From JBMOKU01 sp049324315 (GTDB taxonomy: Bacteria; Bacillota; Clostridia; Peptostreptococcales; Thermotaleaceae): 64,000 nt of DNA. The stretch spans positions 1 through 64,000 of the forward strand of contig JBMOKU010000022.1 in NCBI GenBank assembly GCA_049324315.1. The letters run 5' to 3'. The notes under the pieces are model-generated. The model was not told where the DNA came from, did no database searches, and saw nothing but the letters and a program-made list of their open reading frames with translations. Shown piece after piece: positions 32,802 to 43,000 of this stretch. Both the position numbers and the translations under genes were made by a program. Each line of letters starts with the position of its first letter. The stretch's first letter is position 1.

Positions 32802-34871
32802 TTACTTACCTGCAATAATTTTTTCAGCAATGCTGTTTGGCGTTTGCTCAAAGTGGTCAAACTGCATTGTGTAGGTTCCTCTACCCTGTGTTCTGGAACG
32901 AAGGTCCGTAGCATATCCGAACATCTCAGAAAGTGGAACAAAACCTCTTATTACCTGAGCTCCAGATCTTGCCTCCATACCTTCAATTCTTCCACGTCTG
33001 GAGTTGATATCTCCGATGACATCACCCATGTATTCTTCCGGAACAGTAACTTCGATTTTAAAGTATGGTTCTAAAAGAACTGGTTTTGCCTTCTTCATAG
33101 CATCCTTGAATGCCATAGATCCAGCAATTTTAAATGCCATTTCAGAGGAGTCAACTTCGTGGTAGGAACCATCATATAGTTCAACTTTTACATCCACAAC
33201 TTGATAACCTGCAAGAACACCATTCTCCATGGCGCCTCGAATACCGGCATCAACGTGCTGAATGTATTCCTTAGGAATAACACCACCTACAATAGCGTTT
33301 ACAAACTCATAACCAGCACCTGGTTCCTGAGGAAATACCCTGATCTTAACGTGTCCATATTGTCCACGTCCACCGGATTGACGTGCATATTTCATATCCA
33401 CATCAGCTGTACTGGAGATTGTTTCTTTATATGCAACCTGCGGTTTACCAACATTTGCTTCCACTTTAAATTCTCTTAACATTCTGTCTACGATAATTTC
33501 AAGATGAAGCTCGCCCATTCCGGCGATGATTGTTTGCCCAGTTTCTTGGTTCGTCCACGTCTTAAAGGTTGGGTCCTCTTCAGCAAGCTTTTGCAGCGCA
33601 ATGCCCATTTTTTCCTGCCCAGCTTTTGTCTTTGGCTCAATGGCAATTTCAATAACTGGCTCTGGGAATTCCATAGATTCAAGGATAATTGGACTATTTT
33701 GATCACATAATGTATCTCCAGTCGTTGTATCCTTTAACCCTACAGCAGCAGCAATGTCTCCTGCATATACTTCCGTGATTTCTTCTCTATGGTTAGCATG
33801 CATCTGAAGAATTCTTCCAATTCTTTCTTTCTTACCCTTTGTTGAGTTGTAAACATAGGAACCGGATTGTAGAACACCTGAATAAACTCTGAAGAATGCT
33901 AATTTTCCAACGTAAGGGTCAGCCATGATCTTAAAAGCCAACGCAGAGAAAGGCTCTTTGTCATCTGCTCTTCTTTCTGACTCTTCTTCTGAATCAGGTA
34001 ATACCCCTTTAATTGCTGGAATATCTAATGGTGATGGCATATAAGCAACAACTGCATCCAGCATAAGCTGTACACCTTTATTCTTATAGGAAGATCCACA
34101 TACAATTGGTACCATAGCATTAGCAATCGTCTGCTTTCTAATACCTGTTTTGATCTCTTCAATCGTCAGCTCTTCACCTTCTAGATACTTCATCATCAAT
34201 TCTTCATCAGACTCAGCAACTGCTTCTACCAAAGCAAGTCTAAACTCATCCGCTTTATCTTTTAGTTCTGCAGGGATCTCAGTAATTTCAATTTCTTTAC
34301 CAAGATCATCTTTATATATCCTTGCATTCATCTCAACAAGGTCAATGATTCCTGTGAAAACATCTTCAGCACCGATTGGCAGTTGAATCGGAACAGCATT
34401 CGCTTTCAATCTGTCCTTCATCATATCTACGACACGGTAAAAGTCAGCACCGATGATGTCCATTTTATTTACATACGCCATTCTTGGAACGCCGTATTTG
34501 TCTGCTTGACGCCATACTGTTTCAGACTGTGGTTCAACACCACCTTTAGCGCAGAAAACCGCTACAGAACCATCAAGCACACGTAAAGATCTTTCTACCT
34601 CTACGGTAAAGTCCACGTGCCCCGGTGTGTCAATGATGTTGATTCTATGATCATTCCATTGCGCTGTTGTAGCAGCAGAAGTAATGGTAATACCTCTTTC
34701 CTGCTCCTGTTCCATCCAGTCCATCGTAGCAGCACCTTCATGTACTTCCCCGATTTTATGTGTTCTACCAGTGTAGAATAAGATTCTTTCTGTTGTCGTT
34801 GTCTTACCCGCATCGATGTGTGCCATTATACCGATATTACGGGTTTTTTCTAATGAAAACTGTCTAGGCAC
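32802..34871 (-). CDS. fusA: elongation factor G
   Basis: Translocation GTPase of 689 residues. G1 is AHIDAGKTT (17-25), then DTPGHVDF and NKMD. Domains II-V follow without interruption (GRGQYGHVKI in domain IV; the end is NSIAEKIIAGK). It lies between rpsG and tuf in the str operon. Confidence 0.98.
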   Translation of the reverse strand: MPRQFSLEKTRNIGIMAHIDAGKTTTTERILFYTGRTHKIGEVHEGAATMDWMEQEQERGITITSAATTAQWNDHRINIIDTPGHVDFTVEVERSLRVLDGSVAVFCAKGGVEPQSETVWRQADKYGVPRMAYVNKMDIIGADFYRVVDMMKDRLKANAVPIQLPIGAEDVFTGIIDLVEMNARIYKDDLGKEIEITEIPAELKDKADEFRLALVEAVAESDEELMMKYLEGEELTIEEIKTGIRKQTIANAMVPIVCGSSYKNKGVQLMLDAVVAYMPSPLDIPAIKGVLPDSEEESERRADDKEPFSALAFKIMADPYVGKLAFFRVYSGVLQSGSYVYNSTKGKKERIGRILQMHANHREEITEVYAGDIAAAVGLKDTTTGDTLCDQNSPIILESMEFPEPVIEIAIEPKTKAGQEKMGIALQKLAEEDPTFKTWTNQETGQTIIAGMGELHLEIIVDRMLREFKVEANVGKPQVAYKETISSTADVDMKYARQSGGRGQYGHVKIRVFPQEPGAGYEFVNAIVGGVIPKEYIQHVDAGIRGAMENGVLAGYQVVDVKVELYDGSYHEVDSSEMAFKIAGSMAFKDAMKKAKPVLLEPYFKIEVTVPEEYMGDVIGDINSRRGRIEGMEARSGAQVIRGFVPLSEMFGYATDLRSRTQGRGTYTMQFDHFEQTPNSIAEKIIAGK

Positions 34872-34972
34872 ATTTCTTCCTCCTTTCTTTCGTAGGAATT
34901 GCTACAGAAAATATTGTTCCCAAATCATGAAATATTAAACAAATATGTGGTAATTCTCTAGTGTTGATGCGA

Positions 34973-35443
34973 TTACCATCTATAGTGAGCAAATGCTTTG
35001 TTTGCTTCAGCCATTTTATGTGTGTCTTCTCTTTTCTTAACAGATGCACCCGTATTGTTTGCTGCATCCATAAGTTCCTTGGCTAATCTCTCATCCATGG
35101 TCTTTTCGCCTCTTTTACGAGTATAATTCACCAACCATCTTAGACCAAGGGTCTGTCTTCTTTCAGGTCTAACCTCTACTGGAACCTGATAGTTTGCACC
35201 ACCAACACGTCTTGCCCTAACTTCTAGAACAGGCATAATGTTGTTTAATGCCTTTTCAAATACCTCTAATGGTTCTTGACCTGTTTTTTCTTTTATGATG
35301 TCAAATGCATCGTAAACAATTTTTTGTGCTGTACCTCTCTTACCATCTAACATAATGTTGTTGATAAGCTTCGTTACAACTTTGCTTCCATGTAATGGAT
35401 CTGGTAATACTTCTCTTTTTGGTACATGTCCTTTTCTTGGCAC
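34973..35443 (-). CDS. rpsG: 30S ribosomal protein S7
   Basis: Primary assembly protein of the 30S head, 156 residues from the GTG at 35443, which lies 8 nt after AGGAGG and gives the canonical start PRKGHVPKREVLPDP. The frame extends upstream to 35464 without family similarity. S7 is an autoregulator of the str operon in E. coli; the 130-bp gap before it holds a hairpin (35533-35555). Confidence 0.97.
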   Translation of the reverse strand: MPRKGHVPKREVLPDPLHGSKVVTKLINNIMLDGKRGTAQKIVYDAFDIIKEKTGQEPLEVFEKALNNIMPVLEVRARRVGGANYQVPVEVRPERRQTLGLRWLVNYTRKRGEKTMDERLAKELMDAANNTGASVKKREDTHKMAEANKAFAHYRW

Positions 35444-35532
35444 TTTTCTTCCCTCCTTAAACACGAATTTCTCTCATCGGTACTCGACAACCTTAGCGAT
35501 TGCCGTCGTGCGTCTTCAATGCTTTATATAAA

Positions 35533-35555
35533 ATCCACCTTCCGGGAAGGTGGAT
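35533..35555 (-). promoter_or_regulatory. hairpin in the rpsL-rpsG gap
   Basis: Stem of 9-10 bp (ATCCACCTT with AAGGTGGAT) closed by a short GC loop, followed on the minus strand by TTTATATAA. It could be a weak attenuating terminator or an S7 binding region; the sequence alone does not decide. Confidence 0.4.
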
Positions 35556-35574
35556 GCATCTCCGCTCGACGTTA

Positions 35575-35997
35575 CTATTTCTTAGGTCTCTTCGCACCGT
35601 ACTTAGATCTTGCCTGCATTCTGTTTTTAACACCTGCAGTATCAAGGGTACCTCTTACAATGTGGTATCTAACCCCAGGTAAGTCTTTTACCCTTCCTCC
35701 TCTGATTAAAACAACGCTGTGCTCTTGTAGGTTGTGTCCAACACCTGGTATATATGCAGTTACTTCTATACCATTTGTCAATCTTACCCTTGCAACTTTT
35801 CTAAGCGCTGAGTTAGGCTTCTTAGGAGTTACAGTCTTTACTGATGTACATACACCTCTTTTTTGAGGAGCGCTGATATCAGTAGCTCTTCTGTGGATGG
35901 AGTTAAACCCTTTTTGTAAAGCTGGGGCTGTAGATTTGTACTCTACCTTTTCTCTCCCTTTACGTACTAACTGGCTAATTGTAGGCATTCTGTGCAC
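35575..35997 (-). CDS. rpsL: 30S ribosomal protein S12
   Basis: Decoding-centre protein of 140 residues (PTISQLVRKGREKVEYKS). The streptomycin-sensitive residues are wild type: K in TPKKPNSALRK (the K43-type site) and K in GGRVKDLPGVRYH (the K88-type site). Second gene of the str operon, after rplGB. Confidence 0.98.
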   Translation of the reverse strand: MHRMPTISQLVRKGREKVEYKSTAPALQKGFNSIHRRATDISAPQKRGVCTSVKTVTPKKPNSALRKVARVRLTNGIEVTAYIPGVGHNLQEHSVVLIRGGRVKDLPGVRYHIVRGTLDTAGVKNRMQARSKYGAKRPKK

Positions 35998-36025
35998 CTC
36001 CTTCCAAAATGGTAATTATATTATT

Positions 36026-36045
36026 ATAGGAATAATAATTCCTAT
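36026..36045 (-). promoter_or_regulatory. small perfect hairpin upstream of rpsL
   Basis: ATAGGAAT paired with ATTCCTAT around a 4-nt loop, in the 68-bp gap between rplGB and rpsL, upstream of the rpsL ribosome-binding site. No function can be assigned. Confidence 0.3.
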
Positions 36046-36065
36046 CAAAACCTATGCTATAATTC

Positions 36066-36311
36066 TCACTTCAAAATAACTGCCGTAGCAGCAGCAACTT
36101 CAATGCCGCATGCCTTCCCAAGCTTTTTCATGGATTCCACGTAAACAATCTGGGTCTGCTGCTCTTTCGCCGCATCCTCAATGCTTGTCGTTACGTGCCT
36201 TTCAGCATCTTTGGCAATAAACAGCGTTTGAGCTTTGCCTTCTTTTACGGCTTTAATTCCTTGTTTTGTTCCTACAATCAATTTGTTTTGATTCTTCAAT
36301 TCTTCTAACAT
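36066..36311 (-). CDS. rplGB: L7Ae/L30e-family ribosomal protein (YbxF-like)
   Basis: K-turn-binding protein of 81 residues. The ATG at 36311 follows GGAGG; the open frame to 36335 has no support. The L7Ae core is visible (NKLIVGTKQGIKAVKEGKAQTLFIAKDA ... KLGKACGIEVAAATAVIL). Homologues (YbxF in Bacillus) sit at the same place between rpoC and rpsL and bind kink-turn RNA; their exact ribosomal role is unsettled. A perfect 14-bp hairpin lies just upstream of its ribosome-binding site. Confidence 0.92.
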   Translation of the reverse strand: MLEELKNQNKLIVGTKQGIKAVKEGKAQTLFIAKDAERHVTTSIEDAAKEQQTQIVYVESMKKLGKACGIEVAAATAVILK

Positions 36312-36336
36312 ATAGTTTCCTCCTTTAATAAACACC

Positions 36337-36368
36337 TGAAAGATTATGTGTTACCACATAATCTTTCA
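36337..36368 (-). promoter_or_regulatory. perfect 14-bp hairpin in the rplGB leader
   Basis: Arms 36337-36350 and 36355-36368 pair perfectly (TGAAAGATTATGTG/CACATAATCTTTCA) round a 4-nt loop. It lies between the promoter at 36414-36442 and the rplGB ribosome-binding site. No T run follows, so it is more likely an mRNA-stability or binding element than a terminator. Confidence 0.6.
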
Positions 36369-36413
36369 ATGTATCTAAAAAGTCCACTATCCAGTCAATT
36401 TACACACTTAACT

Positions 36414-36442
36414 ATTTTAGCACTTACACTATCTACTGTCAA
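36414..36442 (-). promoter_or_regulatory. sigma-A type promoter of the rplGB-rpsL-rpsG-fusA-tuf operon
   Basis: Minus strand: TTGACA (36442-36437) and TAAAAT (36419-36414), 17-bp spacer, placed immediately after the rpoC stop. No terminator separates rpoC from it, so read-through from rpoBC is also likely. Confidence 0.85.
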
Positions 36443-36445
36443 TAA

Positions 36446-39400
36446 CTATTTGAACGTATTGACCTCTTCTTGCAGATCATGTTCAATAGCAATGTCTTTG
36501 TATCTTCGCATACCTGTACCGGCAGGAATCAACTTTCCGATGATGACATTTTCCTTCAGTCCGATTAAGTGATCCTCTTTTCCTTTAATTGCAGCCTCCG
36601 TAAGTACCCTCGTAGTCTCTTGGAAAGATGCCGCAGAAAGGAAGGACTCTGTAGCCAAGGATGCCTTTGTGATTCCTAAGAGTACACGCTTGCCCATGGC
36701 AGGTCTTCCACCGGTTTCTTCGATCTTTCTATTTTCTTCCTCAAATTCGTAAATGTTAACCAGCCCGCCAGGCAGCATATCCGTGTCCCCAGCATCCTCT
36801 ATCTTAACTTTCGCAATCATCTGTCTAACAATAACTTCGATATGCTTGTCATTAATATCAACACCTTGCATTCTGTAAACCCGCTGTACTTCTTTTACCA
36901 TATACTGCTGAACGCCGCTGACGCCTTTAATGCGTAACATATCATGGGGATTAATAGAACCTTCTGTAATCTCATCCCCAGCTTCAATTTTCTCACCATT
37001 TTTCACCTTGATTCGTGAGCCATACGGTATGGAATAGGTTCTACTTTCTCCATCGTCTGCTGTTATCACCACTTCACGCTTTTTCTTCGTTTCATTGATG
37101 GTGACAACACCATCGATTTCGGAGATGATTGCCAAACCTTTCGGTTTACGGGCTTCAAATATTTCTTCAACCCTTGGAAGACCTTGGGTAATATCCGCTC
37201 CTGCAACACCACCGGTATGGAAGGTACGCATGGTAAGCTGGGTACCTGGCTCACCGATGGACTGTGCGGCAATAATACCTACGGCTTCTCCAACATTTAC
37301 GGCTTCTCCAGTTGCAAGGTTTCTTCCATAACATACGCCACAAACACCATGTTTTGTTCTGCAATGAAGCACTGTTCTCATTTTTATCCGCTTAATCCCG
37401 GCATCTATGATTTTATCTGCAATTTTTTCTGTGATCGGCTTACCGGCTTCAACGATGATCTCACCTGTTTCAGGGTGGATAACATCCTCAAATGGATATC
37501 TACCCACAATTCTGTCGTATAAGCCTTCAATGATTTCGTTGCCGTCTCTAAAGTCTTCAACATAAATTCCTTCATTGGTTCCACAGTCAATTTCACGTAC
37601 GATAACATCCTGACTGACGTCAACCAATCTCCTCGTCAAATAACCGGAGTCAGCCGTACGCAGAGCTGTATCAGCAAGACCTTTTCTAGCACCATGGGTG
37701 GATAAGAAGAATTCCAATACAGACAAACCTTCCCGGAAATTTGCTTTGATTGGCATTTCCATCGTATGTCCGGATGCATTGGCCATCAAGCCCCGCATTC
37801 CACCTAACTGCCGGATCTGGTTCTTACTACCCCTCGCACCGGAATGCGCCATGATAAATACGTTGTTTAACTTATCAAGACTTTTCATCAAGGCATCCGT
37901 AACTTTTTCTGTTGTTTCCTGCCATGTTTGGATAACCTTCTCATATCTTTCTTCGTCGGAAATCAAGCCTCTTCGATAAGCCTTTTCATATTTATCAACT
38001 CTCTCATCAGCTTCTGAAAGAAGCTGCTCTTTCTCCTTAGGTATCTCCATATCAGATACACTGATAGTAATAGCACCTACTGTTGAATAGTGGAAACCCA
38101 TCTGTTTGATATGATCCAACATTAACGCCGTTACAGTATTTCCATGGACTCTAAAACACTTATCTATGATCTTACCCAAAGACTTCTTGTCACAAAGGAA
38201 ATCTACCTCTAGTGCATACGCATCTTTTTCTCTATCAACAAATCCCATATCCTGCGGAATCTTTTCATTAAATATAAATCTTCCTACCGTACTCTCAACC
38301 AATTTGCCCGGGTCATCCTTATGAAGCTTCCTGCGGACTTTAACCCTAGCATGTAGATTAACGGTTTTGCTTTCATAGGCCATCAGCATTTCCTGATAGT
38401 CTCTGAAAATCATACCTTCACCCTGTACGCCTGATTCTTCTACTGTCAAATAATAGCTGCCTAGGACCATATCCTGTGTTGGTGTTGTAATCGGTGATCC
38501 ATCCTTTGGTGCAAGGATATTATTAACGGATAGCATTAAAAATCTTGCTTCAGCTTGCGCTTCCACGGAAAGTGGAACGTGAACAGCCATTTGGTCTCCG
38601 TCAAAGTCCGCATTATACGCTGTACAAACAAGGGGATGAAGCTTAATGGCCTTGCCTTCTACCAGTATTGGTTCGAAAGCCTGAATGCCTAGTCTATGAA
38701 GGGTCGGAGCACGGTTTAATAGTACAGGATGCTCTTTAATAACTTCCTCCAATACATCCCACACTTCTCCTCTTACTCTTTCAACCATCCGCTTCGCACT
38801 CTTGATGTTATGGGCATAGCCATCATTGACAAGCTTTTTCATAACAAAAGGTTTGAATAATTCCAAAGCCATCTTTTTCGGCAAACCACATTGATAAAAC
38901 TTTAGTTCTGGTCCAACAACGATAACCGAACGTCCTGAATAGTCAACACGCTTTCCAAGAAGATTCTGTCTGAAGCGGCCTTGCTTTCCCTTTAACATAT
39001 CTGATAAAGATTTTAGCGGCCTATTGCCTGGTCCGGTAACAGGTCTTCCCCTTCTTCCGTTATCAATCAACGCATCCACTGCTTCTTGAAGCATCCTCTT
39101 TTCATTGCGCACAATGATATCAGGTGCCCCTAAATCCAGAAGACGCTTTAATCGATTGTTTCTATTAATCACTCTTCTGTATAAGTCATTTAAGTCAGAA
39201 GTAGCGAAACGACCACCATCTAGCTGTACCATAGGTCTTAAGTCTGGAGGAATTACCGGAATAACATCCAAAATCATCCACTCCGGTTTGTTTCCTGACT
39301 TTCTAAAGGCTTCTACTACTTCCAATCTACGGATGGTACGAATACGTTTTTGTCCCGAACTATCTCTAAGCTTTAATCGCAAATCCTTTGTCAATTTTTC

Positions 39401-39952
39401 TAAATCGATCTTTCTTAGGATTTCTTTAATAGCTTCTGCACCCATAGATGCCTTAAATGCACTGCCATATTTATCTCGATACTCTCGATATTCCTTCTCA
39501 CTGAGCATTTGCTTATAGCTCAGAGATGTCTCTCCTGTATCTGTAACGATATAAGATGCAAAGTATAAAACTTTTTCCAGTGAACGGGGAGACATATCTA
39601 AAAGCAATCCCATCCTGCTGGGGATGCCTTTGAAATACCAAATATGTGATACTGGAGCGGCTAATTCGATATGCCCCATCCGCTCCCGTCTAACCTTGGA
39701 TTTTGTAACTTCAACACCACAGCGGTCACAAACAACACCTTTATATCGAACGCGTTTGTATTTACCACAGTGGCATTCCCAGTCCTTTGTGGGGCCAAAA
39801 ATCTTTTCACAAAACAGCCCCTCTTTTTCAGGCTTTAAGGTTCTATAGTTAATAGTTTCGGGCTTTTTTACTTCCCCTTTAGACCAGCTTCGGATTTTTT
39901 CCGGTGAAGCTAAGCTGATTTTGATTGACTCAAAATTATTCAGTTCAAACAA
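36446..39952 (-). CDS. rpoC: DNA-directed RNA polymerase subunit beta prime
   Basis: Catalytic subunit of 1168 residues. The N-terminal zinc site (CHCGKYKRVRYKGVVCDRCG, about 60-79) and the active-site motif NADFDGDQM (about 447-455), which carries the three magnesium-binding aspartates, are intact, as is the second zinc site (C...CGVCYGR near the middle-C terminal region). It follows rpoB by 53 bp. Confidence 0.98.
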   Translation of the reverse strand: MFELNNFESIKISLASPEKIRSWSKGEVKKPETINYRTLKPEKEGLFCEKIFGPTKDWECHCGKYKRVRYKGVVCDRCGVEVTKSKVRRERMGHIELAAPVSHIWYFKGIPSRMGLLLDMSPRSLEKVLYFASYIVTDTGETSLSYKQMLSEKEYREYRDKYGSAFKASMGAEAIKEILRKIDLEKLTKDLRLKLRDSSGQKRIRTIRRLEVVEAFRKSGNKPEWMILDVIPVIPPDLRPMVQLDGGRFATSDLNDLYRRVINRNNRLKRLLDLGAPDIIVRNEKRMLQEAVDALIDNGRRGRPVTGPGNRPLKSLSDMLKGKQGRFRQNLLGKRVDYSGRSVIVVGPELKFYQCGLPKKMALELFKPFVMKKLVNDGYAHNIKSAKRMVERVRGEVWDVLEEVIKEHPVLLNRAPTLHRLGIQAFEPILVEGKAIKLHPLVCTAYNADFDGDQMAVHVPLSVEAQAEARFLMLSVNNILAPKDGSPITTPTQDMVLGSYYLTVEESGVQGEGMIFRDYQEMLMAYESKTVNLHARVKVRRKLHKDDPGKLVESTVGRFIFNEKIPQDMGFVDREKDAYALEVDFLCDKKSLGKIIDKCFRVHGNTVTALMLDHIKQMGFHYSTVGAITISVSDMEIPKEKEQLLSEADERVDKYEKAYRRGLISDEERYEKVIQTWQETTEKVTDALMKSLDKLNNVFIMAHSGARGSKNQIRQLGGMRGLMANASGHTMEMPIKANFREGLSVLEFFLSTHGARKGLADTALRTADSGYLTRRLVDVSQDVIVREIDCGTNEGIYVEDFRDGNEIIEGLYDRIVGRYPFEDVIHPETGEIIVEAGKPITEKIADKIIDAGIKRIKMRTVLHCRTKHGVCGVCYGRNLATGEAVNVGEAVGIIAAQSIGEPGTQLTMRTFHTGGVAGADITQGLPRVEEIFEARKPKGLAIISEIDGVVTINETKKKREVVITADDGESRTYSIPYGSRIKVKNGEKIEAGDEITEGSINPHDMLRIKGVSGVQQYMVKEVQRVYRMQGVDINDKHIEVIVRQMIAKVKIEDAGDTDMLPGGLVNIYEFEEENRKIEETGGRPAMGKRVLLGITKASLATESFLSAASFQETTRVLTEAAIKGKEDHLIGLKENVIIGKLIPAGTGMRRYKDIAIEHDLQEEVNTFK

Positions 39953-40005
39953 GGGCTTTCTCTCCCTTCCTTTTGATTTAAAAGATATTCCTTCTGGCGT
40001 TCATT

Positions 40006-43000
40006 CTATAGATCGTCATCATACTCTTCATAATCACTGTAATCTGATTCGACGATATAATCTTCTTCATTGGTGAATTCTTCTTCATAGTCGTCGCCTT
40101 GTTCCGTATCATCCTTTTCATTTTCCGATGTATACTCTTCTTCATAAGTATTGTAATCATCGCCTTCAAGGATAACATTTAAGTCACTTATATCATCTTC
40201 CACAGATTCTTTGATTTCAATTTCAGCATCTTCTTCTGTCAATACTTTGACATCCAATGCCAAACTTTGAAGTTCTTTAATTAATACTTTGAAGGACTCC
40301 GGTACACCTGGTTCAGGAATATTCTCGCCCTTAACAATGGATTCATATGTTTTAACACGACCTACCACATCGTCGGATTTCACCGTCAAGATTTCCTGCA
40401 GTGTATGGGCAGCACCATATGCCTCTAATGCCCAAACCTCCATCTCACCAAAACGCTGACCTCCAAACTGTGCTTTACCGCCCAAAGGCTGCTGTGTAAC
40501 CAATGAGTAAGGCCCCGTACTTCTGGCGTGAATTTTATCATCAACCAAATGATGCAGTTTTAGCATATACAGATAGCCTACGGTTACTCGATTATCAAAA
40601 GGTAGCCCGGTTCTACCATCATGCAATGTTAACTTGCCATCTTCCGGATAACCACACTGAGCCAATACTTCTCTGATATTATGCTCGTTGGCTCCGTCAA
40701 ATACCGGCGTAGCTACTTCCCAACCCATCTTCTTAGCTGCAAGGCCCAAGTGTACCTCAAGTACCTGTCCGATATTCATACGGGATGGAACCCCCAATGG
40801 ATTGAGCACTACCTGCAATGGTGTACCATCTTCCAAGAAAGGCATATCTTCTTCAGGAAGCACCCTTGAGATAACCCCTTTATTACCATGGCGACCTGCC
40901 ATCTTGTCGCCAACATTGATTTTTCTTTTCTTGGCTATATAACACCTTACCAGTACATTCACACCTGGTGGCAGTTCATCACCGTTTTCCCGTGTAAATA
41001 CCTTTACATCCACAATGATCCCGGACTCACCATGAGGCACTCGAAGAGATGTATCCCTTACTTCTCTTGCTTTTTCGCCGAAGATGGCACGCAATAGCCT
41101 TTCTTCCGCTGTCAGTTCTGTTTCACCCTTTGGCGTCACTTTACCAACCAATATATCTCCTGACTTAACTTCTGCACCGATACGAATAATGCCTCGATCA
41201 TCCAGGTCTCTTAATGCTTCCTCACCTACATTTGGTATATCTCTTGTAATTTCTTCAGGTCCCAACTTCGTATCTCTGGCTTCCGCTTCATATTCCTCAA
41301 TATGAATGGAAGTAAGGGCATCTTCCATAACGAGCCTTTCATTTAACAGAATAGCATCCTCGTAGTTATAGCCTTCCCACGTCATAAAACCGATCAGCAG
41401 GTTTCGACCTAATGCAATTTCGCCCATATCGGTTGAAGGTCCATCTGCAATGGTATCTCCTTTTCCAACATGTTCACCTTTATTGACAATCGGTCTCTGG
41501 TTGATACATGTTCCTTGATTGGAACGTTTAAATTTTAAAAGCTTATATTTATCTTTTCCACCGTCAGAATCTCTTCTAATAATAATCTCGTCAGCAGAAA
41601 CTCTCTCTACGATGCCCGCATTTTTTGCTAGGACAACAGCTCCTGAATCCTTAGCTGAAACGAACTCCATACCTGTACCAATAATAGGCGCATCCGTTTG
41701 AAGCAGCGGAACAGCTTGACGCTGCATGTTTGCACCCATCAAGGCTCTATTGGCGTCATCATTTTCTAAGAAAGGAATCATGGCTGTAGCCACAGATACC
41801 ACCTGTTTTGGAGAAACGTCCATATAGTCTGCTTCTTCTTTAGGGACAACATCAATACCACCGTTTAATGTTCTGGCAGTAACCCTTCGATTAACAAATC
41901 TGCCTTCTTCATCCAACGGTTCGTTGGCCTGTGCAATAATGAACTTATCTTCCTCGTCCGCCGTTAAGTAATCAATTCTCTCTGTTACGACGCCTCGTTT
42001 TTTGTCAACCTTCCGATAAGGAGCCTCTATAAAACCATAATCGTTAATCCGTGCATAGGAACTTAAAGAACCGATCAGACCAATGTTTGGACCTTCAGGG
42101 GTCTCTATAGGACACATCCGTCCATAGTGGGAATGATGCACGTCTCGAACCTCGAAACCTGCTCGTTCCCTTGATAAACCACCTGGTCCCAAGGCTGATA
42201 ATCTTCTCTTATGTGTTAATTCAGCCAACGGATTTGTCTGATCCATGAACTGGGACAACTGGCTGCTTCCAAAGAACTCTTTAATGGCCGCAGCCACTGG
42301 TCGAATATTGATTAGCGCTTGCGGTGTAATGACATCGATGTCTTGGATGGTCATTCTTTCTTTAACAACTCTCTCCATCCTTGACAGACCGATTCTAAAT
42401 TGATTTTGTAATAATTCTCCAACGGAACGCAGTCTTCTGTTTCCTAAGTGGTCAATATCATCAACTTCTCCAACACCATGGGCCAAGTTCAATACATAGC
42501 TGACGGACGCCACGATATCATCAATAATGATATTTTTAGGTGACAGTTCTCGGCTTCTTTCTTTTAAAGCCTCTTTTATCTGGTTCTCATCTTTATAAAG
42601 ATCTAATATCTCTTTTAGTACTGGGAAATACACGCGTTCTTCCAGGTTTATATCATCTATGTTGAAAGATATGTATTCCTTAATATCTACGAAATTATTT
42701 CCAATTACTTTTACAACTTTTCCATCTTCACCAATAATATTAACGGCTTTGATTCCTGAATTCTCGATGGCGATAGCTGTATCTCTGTCTATTTTATAAC
42801 CTTCCTCTACGAATATTTCACCTGTATGAGGATTTATAACATTTTCTGCAGCTTTAAAGCCGCTAATTCTGTTTACAATGCCCAATTTTTTATTATATTT
42901 ATATCTACCTACCTTAGCTAAATCATATCTTTTGGGATCAAAAAACAGAGAATCCAGAAGGGATCTGGCGCTTTCAACCGTTGGTGGTTCACCAGGTCTT

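Noticed and set aside
39105..39518. 137-codon plus-strand frame inside rpoC
   Set aside because: It is antisense to a highly conserved essential gene and has no independent support.
40009..40167. Acidic end of RpoB as a frameshift artefact
   Set aside because: The DNA stays in one frame with consistent AT-rich codon use and ends in a normal stop, and many related beta subunits also have acidic ends.
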